Positions 23,247-34,959 of a DNA stretch of 64,000 nt are shown here, one piece after another. The translations under genes and the position numbers were made by a program. The stretch's first letter is position 1, and each line of letters begins with the position of its first letter. Source of the DNA: Anastatus disparis (Eukaryota; Arthropoda; Insecta; Hymenoptera; Eupelmidae); NCBI GenBank assembly GCA_017163975.1, contig JAFFSR010000008.1:1807501-1871500 (forward strand), in the 5' to 3' direction. The notes under the pieces are model-generated. The model saw only the letters and a list, made by a program, of their open reading frames with translations, was not told the DNA's origin and ran no database searches.

Positions 23247-24066
23247 ACCTCGGAACGTAATATACTATATCGCAAATTTTTACATTATTTAACGCGGACA
23301 AAGAAAATGTTATTGTTTCTGTGTTTACAGTATATATGGGATTTTGATTAAGTGAATTAATTATAGTTGCAGGGCCTCTGTATAAAGTCTCATATTCTGT
23401 TTTAAAACCTTCTTCCGTAGGTAAATTTTCCCAAAAAGTATAGCCTGATTGTGAATCAATGCAATGTTGATCCGAAAATTTACATACAGTCCCTGAATTT
23501 AATCTTAATTTATCATTTTTTAGACTTACTTGAGCGTATTCTTCTAATAAAGTTATTCTTATAAGACCCTGTACTAAGACGTTGTCCCATGATCCAAAAT
23601 TATCTGTGTATGAAGCTCCTGTGCAAGTTTTATTCTATACTGAGCCTGCAAAGTCTATTCCAACGGCTTTTGTTGAATTTATTTTCAAGTCAGCTATAGT
23701 ATGTATATTATCATATTTAAATATCCCTGTATCGTGAATGAATTTACATTTTTCATGGCTAATTTCATATAAGTATTCTTGTAAAGCGTGAGCAGTTGAT
23801 CCTAAATGACTAAACATCCCGCAATGGAAAACCGTTCTTTGAATTTTTACTTTCCATTGTATAACTTTAATTTTTTTAAATTCTGCAACTTGTAATAGTT
23901 CTATTGTAGAATTAGTTATAGTAATATTTTGCTGTTGAAAGTCACATTCTCTCGTGTCTAGAAGAGAATATGTAGTGATAATTGGGTCTGTAGATTCACA
24001 ATTGAATCCAATAATTGCAACATTTCCTCTAACAATAGATAATAATATGAATAAGATTAACAGCAT
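23247..24066 (-). pseudogene. env: Element B envelope glycoprotein, N-terminal part
   Basis: ATG at 24066 opens with a signal peptide (MLLILFILLSIVRG) and an ectodomain with spaced cysteines and potential N-glycosylation sites (NITI, NST). An in-frame TAG at 23635-23637 interrupts it; the same frame then stays open to about 23247, where the DNA insertion lies. The joined reading frame on the far side appears off by one base. Family pattern as for the C-terminal part: looks like a captured gB-like viral glycoprotein. It would mediate cell-to-cell or germline entry in an intact element (family knowledge). This copy cannot make a full product. Confidence 0.65.
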
Positions 24067-24121
24067 TTTTTTTCTTTCTCTTTTCCTTTTTCTTTCTGAA
24101 ACATAAAATAATATTAATTTT

Positions 24122-26556
24122 TATGTTCATGTAAAATTAATTTATTTGCATGAACTAATTTTGAGCCACCCTTAAAATCTATAGAAATATTGCTATTTTC
24201 GTGAACTTTTAATACTTCAAAAGGTCCCAGGTTTTGAATTTTTTCTTATTTACCTGGTTTTGGCTCTTTTATAAGCCATACTTTATCTCCTAATTTAAAT
24301 TCTACAGGATTTATAAATCTGTCCTAATAAAATTTAGATTTTTCCTTTGACAGTATTAAATTTTCACGGGCTATTTTCGCAATATCTTTCATATTTATTA
24401 ATAATTTTTCTATGTAATCATTAAAAGTTTGTAATTTTTCTGATGATTTTAAGGGTTTGCTAGATGGTAATCTAGCTGGGTAGGCGAAAACTAATTCATG
24501 TGGTGTAAATTTATGATTTGAATGAACACTAGTATTATAATTAAATTGTGCAAGTTCGAGCCAATCATCCCATTCTGATTTTTTATCAGCAAAATTTTTT
24601 AAATATTCACATAGGGGATGATGAGCCCTTTCTAATGAACCATTAGATTGTGGATGAAAGGCAGTAGTTTCAATTTTTTTAAATTGAAATCTTTTTGAAA
24701 TAGCTTTTATTAATTTGCCTGTAAAATTTGCACCCTTATCTGTAAGTACTAGTTTTGGTGAACTGAAAATGCAAATGAATTTTTTGATAAATGCATCGGC
24801 TATAGACTTTGCTGTTTAATCTTTGAGCGCGACAGCTATTAAAAATTTTGATAAATGATCTTGAATAGTTAATATGTATTTATTATTATTTTTAGTTATG
24901 TTAAGAGGTCGTACTATATCTAATGAAATTTTATCGAATGTTTTTTCTGGGGTATCTGTTATTATCATGGGTTGTTTTGTTTTATTTCTTTTTAATTTAT
25001 TTCTTTGACATGTTTCACAGTTTTTATGCGATTTTGTATATCACTTTTTAGATTTTCCCAGAAATATTTGTTTTTAATTCGATTATAAGTTCTATTGACT
25101 CCTGAATGACCTCCCAAACTTGATGAATGATGTAATTCAAAAATTTCATTTCTTTTCTCATTTTCTACATATTCTGTATTATTTAAACAAATTATAACTT
25201 TTATATTTGTATTTTTAAAAGTATCATATAATATTTCTTCTATTTCATTCCAATTTATATTTAAAATTTTAATATTCTTAGATATACTAAATATAGTGCA
25301 ATTGTTTTTAATTAATAAATTTTTGAATGTATTAAAATTATTTATTAATTTTTCTTTTATTAATGTTGATGATTCTCTTATATTTAAACACATTATAAAA
25401 ATTTTCCTCTTTTTATAATTTATTATTTCAATTTCATTATCTTTTAAATTATTATTTATTTCAATATTTTTGTGTTTAAAGTATTCATTTTGAATCTCAT
25501 CTAAAGATATCCTTTCGCTCGTGATTAAATGCAGTATATTATCTTTTCTATTTTGAATAGAATTTTTAGAATATATAATGGTATTAGTTTTATTTGAATA
25601 TATATTCCCTCGTTTTTCGTCTTTATTTTCGACAGTTTTAATTTCTTCATTTGTTACTGCTTTACTTACTTTTCTTGGTCGACCACGTTTCTTTTTAATA
25701 CGTGAGCGTTCCTCATTTAATTTTTGTATTTTCATTTCATTTGTGGGTATATCTGTTAATTTAATATTTTCTTGATTTTCTTTCGCTTTTTGGGCTTTAG
25801 TTATGACATTAATTTCTACTGTATCTATGGGATTTCTAGATAATGCATCACTATTCACATTCATTTTTCCCTTTTTATATATTACATCAAAATCATATTC
25901 TGATAATTTGAGTCGCCATCTTTGAACTCTATTATTTTTATTTACTGATTTAAAAGATAGTAGTGGTTTATGATCCGTTACTATAATAAATTTATTTCCG
26001 AAAATATAATTTCTAAATGACTCCATACCAAATAATATTCCTAATGCTTCTTTTTCGTATGTATGATAATTAAGTTCTGGGCCTTTTAAAACTCTTGAAG
26101 CATATTCTATAGGTTTATCTTCTCCGATCTCTCCCTGAGATAATATAGCTCCTAATGCATATCCTGATGCATCAGTTGTAATTATAAAAGGCTTATCTAG
26201 TTGTGGAAATTGTAATAATGGAGCAGTACATAATGTTTCTATAAGTTTATCAAAAGCTTGCTGCTGTTCCAAACCCCATGAAAATTTTGTATCTTTTTGT
26301 AATAAACATGTTATTGGCTTTGCTATTTTTGCGAAATCATTTATAAATCTTCTATAGTATCCTGCTAGTCCCAAGAATTCTCTAATATTTTTAACTGTTT
26401 TCGGAATTGGAAATAATTTTACTGCTTCGACTTTCTTTGGATCTGCTTTTATCCCATTTTCGCTTATAATATGTCCTAAAAACGTTACTTCTTCCTTCAT
26501 AAATTCACATTTTTTTGGTTCTAGTTTTAATCCAGCTTCTCTAAGTTTTGATGCTA
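24122..26556 (-). pseudogene. pol: Element B RT connection, RNase H and integrase
   Basis: The 502-codon frame 26500-24992 starts in the RT thumb (FLGHIISENG, REFLGLAGYYRRFINDFAKI), then RNase H (TTDASGYALGAIL, YEKEALGILFGME, VTDHKPLLSF, NVNSDALSRN), a long basic K/N-rich linker with an AT-hook-like KKRGRPRKV, and the integrase zinc motif (HHSSSLGGHSG onward). After a shift near 25000 the integrase core is readable to 24122 with several stops: D in KISLDIVRPL, D in VLTDKGANFTG and E in SNGSLERAHHP, then the C-terminal FKLGDKVWLIKEPKPGK. A one-base shift near 26557 separates it from RT proper. All catalytic residues are visible, but the gene is broken. Confidence 0.85.
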
Positions 26557-27341
26557 CTAAATTGAATTTAATATTCTGTTTTTTTGTGATTTTGCAGCTA
26601 TAATTATGTCATCAATATATACGTGACATATTTTCTTGTTAATAAGTTCACCCAGAGCAGTGTTGGCTACTCTCCTAAATGTCCGAGGAGACTTTGTTAA
26701 ACCGAAAGGTAAAACTGTAAATTCAAATCTTCCTAATGGATGAACACTAAAAGCTGTTTTATAAATATCTGATTCTTTTATAGGTACCCAATGGAAGGCT
26801 GATACCATATCTGCAGTCGTAAAATATTTATTTCCACCTAAGTCATCAAAAATTTCTGTTATAGATGGTATTAAATATGGGTCAGGTATTGTTTTTTCAT
26901 TTGATTTTCTATAATCTATAACTAATCGCCATCTTTCTTTCCCATCATTACCTGGTTTTTTCTTTACTACAAATGCTGATGCATTATAAGCACTTTTAGA
27001 TGGTCTCACTAAATTATTTTCAATTAATTTTTTTGTTTCTTCTATAGCGATTTCTTTTGACTTATATGGCAATGGAAATTGTTTAACATATATTGGTTTA
27101 TTATCTGTTAAATTTATTTCATGGTGTTCTTAATTACATTTTCCAATTTTCTCTCCTTCTAGCCAAAATATATCTTTATTTTCCAAGATTAAATTTTTTA
27201 TAATCTGTTTATTTTCTTCGTTTAAGTGATTTAAAATTATTTTATTTAATAATTTTCCATTACGATCGAAATCTTCTTCTTGAATATGATTTATGTTTTC
27301 ATACACTAAATTTTCCTCAAATTTACTAGATTCTTCTTGTA
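26557..27341 (-). pseudogene. pol: Element B reverse transcriptase, N-terminal and catalytic part
   Basis: The frame 27072-26557 holds fingers and palm of Ty3/Gypsy RT: ENNLVRPSKSAYNASAFVVK, RLVIDYRKSNEK, YFTTADMVSAFHWVPI (first Asp), VLPFGLTKSPRTF and the catalytic CHVYIDDIIIA. Upstream, 27348-27130 in another frame supplies the segment before RT and reaches the edge of the TA MITE at 27342-27567. Close to gypsy/17.6-type RT in motif wording, which agrees with the errantivirus-like plan of the element. Confidence 0.87.
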
Positions 27342-27567
27342 GGGTCAATCAGCCGGTAAATGGACACCTCCAATAAATGGACAAAATTAAAGATAAGTCT
27401 TGAACATTCGGTTTTCTTATATGTAACTAATCTTCTGCATGTAGAGTAATTACATTGCAAAATTATAGTGCAATAAAAATTTTTAATTATTAAAATACTA
27501 TTAATTTGACAAGACTTCGAAAAGTGTCCATTTACATCGATTAGTCTATTTACCGGCTGATTGACCC
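27342..27567. mobile_element. TA MITE in pol of element B (226 bp)
   Basis: Ends GGGTCAATCAGCCGGTAAAT and its reverse complement, with TA at 27340-27341 and 27568-27569. The inner repeat GTGTCCATTT/AAATGGACAC is also inverted. It separates the protease-side and RT-side parts of pol. Confidence 0.85.
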
Positions 27568-27569
27568 TA

Positions 27570-28311
27570 TATCTGATATAATTTCGGTATTTTCTTCTAT
27601 AAAATATGTAAGAAATTCTTTATCTTTTTCTTCAAAATTAAAATTTGTATTTTCTTAAAGTTTTACAAGAAATTGTTGATATTTAAAATCCACATTATTT
27701 GATATTTTAGAATAATCTTTGTCTAGTGTGTTATTAATATTTTTTAAAAAATGTTCTTTATTTTTATTTTTGTTTTTAAGAAATTCCGAGATTGAATAAT
27801 TTTCACTGTCCTGTATTTTTGAAGTATAATTTAATATTTGAAATGTATTAATAGTTATTAAGTCTGTATTTTCCGTATTTTGTTAGTATATATTTGAAAT
27901 TACATTCTCATTATGTTTGCAATCTGTTTGAATAAAAAATTTTTCTCTGTTTATTTCCAAATAGCCTTTATCCAATCTTAATTTATTTTTTTTCAATACA
28001 TTTATACCTAAAATTCCATCGTAAGGTATTGAAAAGTTTTCCGACGCTACATGAAAGTCTGTATGTATATCATTAATCGGAAAATTTATCAAACCACATG
28101 TTTTAATAGGGGTGTTGATAATTCCAGATAAATATATTCTAACACTATCATTAACAAAATTTAGTGGTACTAAGCTTTCTCTTATAATAGTAAGCTGAGC
28201 ACCTGTATCTATTAATAATTTACATAATTTGTTAGTAAATGGGTTTTTTATTTGAATAAATTGAAGTGTATCGCCTAATTTAAATATGTAAATTGGGATA
28301 TCAGTGTCCAT
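27570..28311 (-). pseudogene. pro: Element B protease and pre-RT region
   Basis: The frame 28311-27883 contains the retropepsin active site LLIDTGAQLT near residue 35 and the second hydrophobic motif GILGINVL near residue 100, as expected for a single-domain aspartic protease of about 100 residues. Downstream (27882-27570) the sequence is K/N-rich coding remnant with at least two stops before the MITE. Sequence 28312-28620 upstream is probably the gag-pro linker but has no clean frame. Confidence 0.8.
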
Positions 28312-28640
28312 ACTATTTTTATTTGTAACTATTTCATTATTAATATCTTTTTTAATTTGTTCAACACATATATGATTTACTTCAAAAGTTTCGTTGCATG
28401 TATTTATTGTTATTGAGTCATTTCTTATTTCTTCTTTAAATTCTGTTATTTTGTATAACGGTATATTTTGTTCAATAATGTTTGCATGAATAGGCTCAAT
28501 GTTGTAATCATTATTTAAATTACTGCAAGTTCGAAACTCATAATCAATTATCTGTTCTTTTGCAAAATATTGTATATCTATATAATTTTTGTGCGACTTA
28601 GGTTGTGTAACTCCTCTTGTACGCTCTCTCCAAGATTAGT

Positions 28641-29621
28641 TTAAGCGTTTCCCTGCATATTTGTTGATTCAGGTGTTTTTAGTCGACAATATTCGTCAGT
28701 ATGATTTGTCTTTTTGCAAATTGTACAAAATGTATTCTGATTATTTTCTAAATTTTTTATTATGAAACATGTTTCTATTGAATGTCCTGGTTTCTTGCAA
28801 TATGAGCATTTTATAGGTTGATTATTATTTTGGAATTTTTTATTGTTGTTTTTCAAAGTTCTACATTCGTCTATAGTGTGACCTTTATTCTTGCAGTATC
28901 TGCAAAATTTCGATTAAAAATTTGGTCTGTAAAAGTTATTCGGTCTGTTGACTCTATTGTTTCTTCCAAAATTCGTATTTTGAGCTTCATGATTTTTACA
29001 CTCTTTACCTGAGTGGCCCCATTTGTCACACAATTGACATTTAATTTGATTGCTTGCCTTAGCTTGATTTATAAATATTTTTACCTTTTCGCAATAATTT
29101 GTCATATGATTTTTATCGTTACAAAGCTCGCATACTTGTGTAGGTTTCCTTTCAATAACATCAGTGCAAAAATTTGGGTTGTGTCCATTCTTATTACATT
29201 TCCAACATATCTCATATTTTCGTATTATTGGGCAATGATTAATTTTATGATTACTTTCTTGACAGTATTGACAATAATATTCATTGTCATTTAATAAATC
29301 ACACGTGCTTCTTGAATGACCCAATTGATTGCAAAATTTACATATCAATCTTATTTTATTTTTTGTATTGGAAAATTCAAATGATGAATGATTTGGTTCT
29401 TTACAGTATACGCAACCTGCTATATTGCAATATAATGCTTCGTGATCAGTATTTTTGTATATTTGACAATAATGTATTTGTTTGATTTCTTCTTGAAAAA
29501 TACTACTAAACATAATTTTCTGTTTATTTGGATTCCCTCTTATAGCATTTTGATTTTCTAACTGTTTTTCTATTTTAATTGCTTCTATAGTTGCATCAGA
29601 GAAATTGTCTGCTACTTTCAT
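28641..29621 (-). pseudogene. gag: Element B gag nucleocapsid with about ten zinc knuckles
   Basis: One frame with a single TAA at 28914-28916. It encodes a run of CCHC-type knuckles (C-x2-C-x4-H-x4-C). Clear ones are CKFCNQLGHSRSTC, CQYCQESNHKINHC, CWKCNKNGHNPNFC, CELCNDKNHMTNYC and CQLCDKWGHSGKEC before the stop, and CRYCKNKGHTIDEC, CSYCKKPGHSIETC and CTICKKTNHTDEYC after it. Two more at the N-terminal side are degenerate (CQIYKNTDHEALYC and CVYCKEPNHSSFEF). Typical retroelement nucleocapsids have one to three. The region is the RNA-binding end of gag, following the capsid part at 29634-30719. Confidence 0.88.
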
Positions 29622-29633
29622 TTCATATCTTAT

Positions 29634-31038
29634 TTAGTTAACTAACCCCTGTTTAAAATATTTAAATTCATCTTGATTTAATTGATTAATAAATCGTTCT
29701 AAGGTTGCTCTTTCTATTCCAGTCTCGTTTTTCTTCTTATCTCTAATTTTCTCCGTTAATTCTTTTATTCTTGTTATGTATCCTTCTACTGGTTCATTGA
29801 ATCCTTGTTGAATCTTTTCTAATTTTCCGTATAAAGTATATAAATTATCAATTTCAGGATATAATTTTTTTACAATTTTAATAAATTCATCAATTGTATT
29901 AATTGTAGTATGTTTCACTGCAGAAGCAATTGCCCCTGATAATTTAAATCTATGATAGTTCATAAACGATTTTTGTTAATCAGCATCTAGTAATTCTTTA
30001 GCAAATTCTAATTTTTCAATATATTTGTCTACAGATATGTTTTTACCATCAAAATCAGGAACCAATCTTGTGATTTCTTTTAATGAATATCCTGGTTGCG
30101 CCATGTTTATATTCTCAATAAAATTTACTAAGTCGTCTATCGTATTATTATTATTAATATTGTTATTATTATTGTTGTTAATATTAGGATTATTTATAAT
30201 GATATTTTCTCCGTTTCCAATACCCTTAATTTCTTGAAAACTTTCCTGTTTAATAGAGAGATTTAAATTGTCGTTTAATGTTTCGACGTCGTCTGATATT
30301 GTTGTAATGTTTGTTGCTAAAGTATATTTGTTTACAAAGCTATTATCTTGGTTTGTCGTTTTGGTTCTGTTTTGAATAGTTTTTCGAATTGTTCCTGTAC
30401 TTTCATCAATTGTATTTTCTTGTCTATTTGAATTATTGTTTATGGTTTTAATATCTATATTTTCATATATGTTTTGTTGATCTTGTGTTGTATTTAGATT
30501 TTCTTGATTTTGTGTTATATTTAAATTCTGCTGTTGTTGTATTGTATTTAATGTATTTTTAACAGGAAAGTGTAGAAGTCTCGTACTTTTTCTAAACGCA
30601 CTAATGTCTTCTTCGTTTTGAATAATAGTTTTTTTTATAAATTCTCTTAATATATTACCAATTTCATTAATATTTTGATTCTCATCAATGGGTACTTTGA
30701 GTTTATTACAAATTTCAATTACCGTGAAGGACGTAATTTCTGATCACTTAGGAGGTATTTCTGATCACATATTTACATGTAAAAAAGTAAAAGTATATTT
30801 CTTTTTCACACAAACGAAGCATTTCTTACGCTCAATCTATTTTTTCTCATAAATTAAAAAAAAGTTTTTCCTACTAAAATCTTATAGATTATGATTTATA
30901 ATAAATAATGATCAGAAATTACGCCCTGATCAGGAATTACGTCCTTTACGGTAATTGTATTTTTGTACAATTTCGTATCCAAAGAGTTTTCTGTAATTGA
31001 CAATTTTTTTTAATTTCCGTCCAATTAATTTCATTCAT
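29634..31038 (-). pseudogene. gag: Element B gag matrix/capsid part
   Basis: The probable ATG at 31038 gives a short N-terminal piece before the TA MITE at 30722-30951. From 30719 the frame is open to a TAA near 29977 and continues from 29963 to 29634. Visible capsid features are the stretch ITRLVPDFDGKNISVDKYIE, then KSFMNYHRFKLSGAIASAV and a retro-gag helix region (FIKIVKKLYPEIDNLYTLYG, FINQLNQDEFKYFKQG). N/Q-rich low-complexity tracts lie between (Asn runs near 30150-30190). Stops and the insertion break it. Confidence 0.72.
30722..30951. mobile_element. TA MITE in gag of element B (230 bp)
   Basis: Ends CCGTGAAGGACGTAATTTCT and a near reverse complement, with TA at 30720-30721 and 30952-30953. 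The motif TAATTTCTGATCA recurs in direct and inverted orientation inside. No ORF. Confidence 0.82.
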
Positions 31039-31955
31039 TTAATTATAAGTTTTTTTTTTATGTTTCATAAAAATCTTATTAATTTCATTAAACGTAATAC
31101 TTATTATTTAAAACCAATTGTTATGATATTGCTGACTCAAGAATTTAGATTGACCTAATTTCGTTTTATAAAACCAGGGAATGTCGTACAATTGCTGACT
31201 TACGTTTTATTGTTATACATTGACCTTTTGCTGTTGTTAATATATGAAAGCCGTAATGTAAAAGAAAAATTTTCGCTGAGTTTGTACTTTTACGAGTTCA
31301 ATATACTTTGTAATATTTTGATGATCAATGTCTATTTTTAAATGCAGTTAAAATATTATATTGATATTATTAATGTATCAAATTTGAAAAATTTAGAAAT
31401 ATAGATTGGATTATTGTTTTTAAAATCGTAGTAACTTTTAATTGAATAATGAAAATTTGTTGTAATTTTTTCACTTAAAAATTTTTTTTCTTAATAAAAA
31501 ATTTTGTTGACCGTGAATTTCTAATATTTCTTAAATGTTTCACTTTTGTTGATTTAGTTATTTTCACTTATGTAGCACTATTGATTTATAGATTTTATTT
31601 CTACATAAAATATATTTTAATTTATTTCAAAGTATGTATAGCACTTTGTGTATATTTTGTTTCAATGATTATTATTTGCACTTTTATTATTTTCAATATA
31701 TTTCAAAAATTTTTTATTTGTTGCATATATGATTTTCGTTTATTTATTGATACACTTTGTATTTAATATTTTGTATATAATATTTATTCATAATATTTAT
31801 TTTAGATTGCACTTGTGTTTAATATTTTATTTATTTATTTATGCACTTTTATTTCATTTTTTTAATATTATTTATGCGCTTATATTTTATTATATTATTT
31901 ATTTTATTTACTTGATGTAATATGCGCTTTGAATATATTTATTTATTTATTCGAT
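31039..31955. other. Element B leader, left part, with degenerate A/T repeats
   Basis: Untranslated leader. From about 31570 it is made of degenerate units of the form TTTGCACTTTATTTATTTATTTT; the same units continue at 33094-33420 beyond the solo LTR. Plus-strand hydrophobic frames are chance products of T-rich sequence. Confidence 0.55.
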
Positions 31956-31959
31956 ATAT

Positions 31960-33089
31960 TGTAACGGTTATTTTGCCCATTACAAAAAAGAATTAGCTAT
32001 TAATTTAATATTAAATCTTGATAAGTCTTGAAATTTAGATAATTGTAGAGTTGCCGAAAATTCGTAAGAAAATAATCATATATATATTACGCGGTAAACT
32101 CTATTGGTGCTAGTTAGTCAAACGTATATTGACTAGCGACAAAACTTCATACTATATACTCGTCGCTGAGCGTCTCTCTCTCTCTTTCTTACCTGATCCA
32201 GAGACGCGATGCCGGTAGCACAGCTTTCCTTATTATACACAAAAATATATATATTATATGATATTAAAAATAAGGATCGCGGAGGCGTCGGGGTAACCAA
32301 ATTGATACAGGTCTTTAAACTTAATATAAATTTATTAAATATGTAAATAAAGAAATAAAATGAAATGAATTTAGATAAAAAATAAGAATAAGAGTTAATA
32401 ATGATAATTCTAAGGGGGGACGCAACGCGAACTAAATTATCCTAAGATATTACAATAAACGCGCGCACTCTCTACGCTAAGATTTTCTCGAGGCAAGAAA
32501 TCTTAGCCAAGTAGATAAAATATGACAAACTTACGAATACACGTAGAAGCTTCTTTGATAATCAAGATACATACGCCTGAGATATACCGCCGTTGACCAA
32601 CGAAAGAAATGGTACGCCGCGACCTGGTCGCTGAAGCTCGTAGAGGACAGCCAAGCCAAAAATCGATTTTCTGATCGCCGCGACTCCTCGGAGGCAGCCA
32701 AGACCAGCACGTACAACCAGGAGGTAATGACGATCTTCTAGCAACGATCTTCCTTTATCCTTTTCTCCAAAACTATATGCGGCACTACACCAACGCGTTT
32801 ATTAAGTTAAGACTTAAATAAAAGCCGAAAGCTATGGCGATGATGTGTGCTTGTAGGCCGCTAAAACAATGTCTCCCGCACAGGGCAGCAATATATATAA
32901 GCCAACGTGTGCGCTTATGAACAGCCGAAAATGTTCTGTCTCGCCTCGTGGCTTTCTTGCTCCTCGCGCACGCGCTGCTCATCGAGTTACGTGCTTCTTG
33001 ACGTAACTTATACGAGGTATATGACTGAGCGCGTGTCATTTAATTTTACCTAAGCGCGCAAGATTCGAACACGGTAGAATACCGTGACA
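31960..33089. repeat. Solo LTR (1130 bp) nested in the leader of element B
   Basis: Ends TGTAACGG and CCGTGACA, flanked by ATAT at 31956-31959 and 33090-33093. It is markedly more GC-rich than the surrounding leader and shows a TATATAAG box on the plus strand near 32893, but I cannot fix its orientation with confidence. It has no internal region or second LTR, so it is a product of LTR-LTR recombination. It differs from the LTRs of A, B and D. Short minus frames at 32531-33039 are not supported. Confidence 0.75.
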
Positions 33090-33093
33090 ATAT

Positions 33094-33508
33094 TTATCTC
33101 TTTATTTGATTGCACTTGTATATTGTATTTTATTTTTATTATATTTGAATTATTTATGCACTTTGTATATTTTATTTCATTTATTTAATTTCACTCTATT
33201 TATTTTATTTATTTGCACTTTATATTTTATTTCATTTATGTATTTTCACTTTATATATTTTATTTTATTTATGTATTTTCACTTTATATCATTTATTTTA
33301 TTTATTTGCACTTAATATTTTATTTTATTTGTGTATTTTTACTTTATTTATTTATATATTTTCACTTTATATGATTTATTTTATTGCACTTTATTGTGCT
33401 TTTAAATTTATTTAGTTAGCTGCCCTTTATATATATTTGTTATTTCTCACTTCTGATTTATATTAATAATTTTCAAGTATATTTAATACGATCCTTCAAT
33501 AAAAAATT
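33094..33508. other. Element B leader, right part
   Basis: Continuation of the A/T-rich degenerate repeats (TTTGCACTTTATATTTTATT units), ending near the primer site. No gene. Confidence 0.55.
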
Positions 33509-33510
33509 TG

Positions 33511-33521
33511 TACCGGAACCA
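33511..33521 (-). promoter_or_regulatory. Candidate primer-binding site of element B
   Basis: Three bases inside the 5' LTR the minus strand reads TGGTTCCGGTA. It starts with the TGG that pairs with tRNA CCA, but I do not recognise which tRNA it matches. Confidence 0.5.
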
Positions 33522-33524
33522 AAA

Positions 33525-34334
33525 TGTTAAGTCCTGGCTTTACACCAAGACAGAATTAATGATTGATTATGTTGTTGATATGAGGAAAGTATATTTTATT
33601 AAATGAAATAATAAAGTTTGATTTTAAAAATATTAAATTTGAAAGTTAAGTCTAGTGGTAGAAAAGCTCTACCAATTTTAATTGATATGAATCGTTTTCA
33701 CGATTGAATATACCTGATTTGAAGTAATGTAGATCAAAATATAATTGTAAGAATCTTACCTTGATTGGCTAAGTAGATACAGGCAAACAGTAAATAAGTA
33801 CACTTGATTTTAATATTTTAATTATAGAGTTTTATTTGTTACTTTTATAATAAACTGAAGATAGTGCGATTTAATTTGTTGCGCGAATAATTGTATAATT
33901 TTAAAGTGCGAGAAATATAGTTATGATAATTGTATCTTTGAAGTGCTTGTAAAAATTCTTTGATAAAGTGCTTTGGAAAAGTATCTGCTTTTTAAGGTGC
34001 TTATTGAAGTGCTCCTTTTTCCTGATTTGATCTGTCTTTTTATATTGATGATCCCTGCCTTGTTTAAGAATTTGAATTGGTGTCAACTGATGGAGCAATG
34101 CTTATTCTGCATTTTGACTTTTATTGAATGATATGGTTAACGTGGTAAATCTGGTTCGTGTAGTCTTCGTAATTGTACTTATTTTGTTAATTCTGAAAAT
34201 CGCATTGCACTTGGTTTCTTAACAAATGACTTACTTTTACAATATGCTTGCTAAGGTAAATTAGCTGATTGATCAATAACTGCATATTTTTGGAATAATA
34301 AATTTTGAAATAAAAGATACGTCGTGATGTAACA
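33525..34334 (-). repeat. 5' LTR of element B (810 bp)
   Basis: Full-length copy with ends TGTTA and TAACA. It contains the 181-bp segment missing from the other LTR. A short minus frame at 33901-34098 inside the LTR is not supported. Confidence 0.92.
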
Positions 34335-34338
34335 GTGT

Positions 34339-34959
34339 ATTAGTTGATATTTTTTAATAAAAAAAATCATACAATTTTGGTTGGTTTAAATATTATTATA
34401 GTAACGCAAGTTTTAATTTTACTTTGTAATAATTATTACAAAAATATAAAAATCTCATCTGGAGAATAAATTATACATATAAAGTATAAAATTATTTTAA
34501 ATCTAAATTTTAGTTTTAACTTTAAAATATAACTCAAATAGAAATCAACAAATTCTTAAAAAAATAATAACATGTTACATTTTTAATCAGTTTAGAATTT
34601 GCTCTGTCAATAGTTTGCAGCTTAGATGTAGATTCCATATTTTAATCTCATCAAGATTTTATTATTCCAAGACATTTCACAGTTTTTTAGTTTGTTATCG
34701 CAAGTGATATTCTCTATTTATTTATATCGATTGATGCAATTTTCTAAATAATTTTTAAAACTGGAACACTGTGATTTTCTTGTACCTTTTTGAACAAGCT
34801 TTTTTAATAAAGATTATCTAAAAATAAAATTTTCATATATTGAGAGTTATTAAAATTTATAATTTAAAGTATTTACTTTCTCCCTTCATCTGTAAGTAGT
34901 TGAACATGTTTTATTTTTCACTCTTGTTATTTTTGTTCTGGTACTGCATTTTTGTGCCC
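34339..34959. other. AT-rich spacer
   Basis: No coding or structural feature seen between element B and the LINE. Confidence 0.5.

Larger units (their letters stand above)
19548..34334 (-). mobile_element. LTR retrotransposon B (Ty3/Gypsy, env-bearing)
   Basis: LTRs at 19548-20176 and 33525-34334 bound a complete insertion flanked by GTGT at 19544-19547 and 34335-34338. On the minus strand the order is 5' LTR, primer site, leader, gag with a zinc-knuckle array, protease, RT, RNase H, integrase, env, 3' LTR, which is the errantivirus-like plan. The LTRs differ at only about nine positions in about 625 aligned bases by eye, plus one deletion of about 181 bp in the left copy. Nested insertions are at 22375-23238 (env), 27342-27567 (pol), 30722-30951 (gag) and 31960-33089 (leader). 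Stops and shifts in every gene make this copy defective. Confidence 0.9.

Noticed and set aside
32531..33039. Three minus-strand ORFs in the solo LTR
   Set aside because: They overlap each other in different frames within an LTR and have no recognisable motif.
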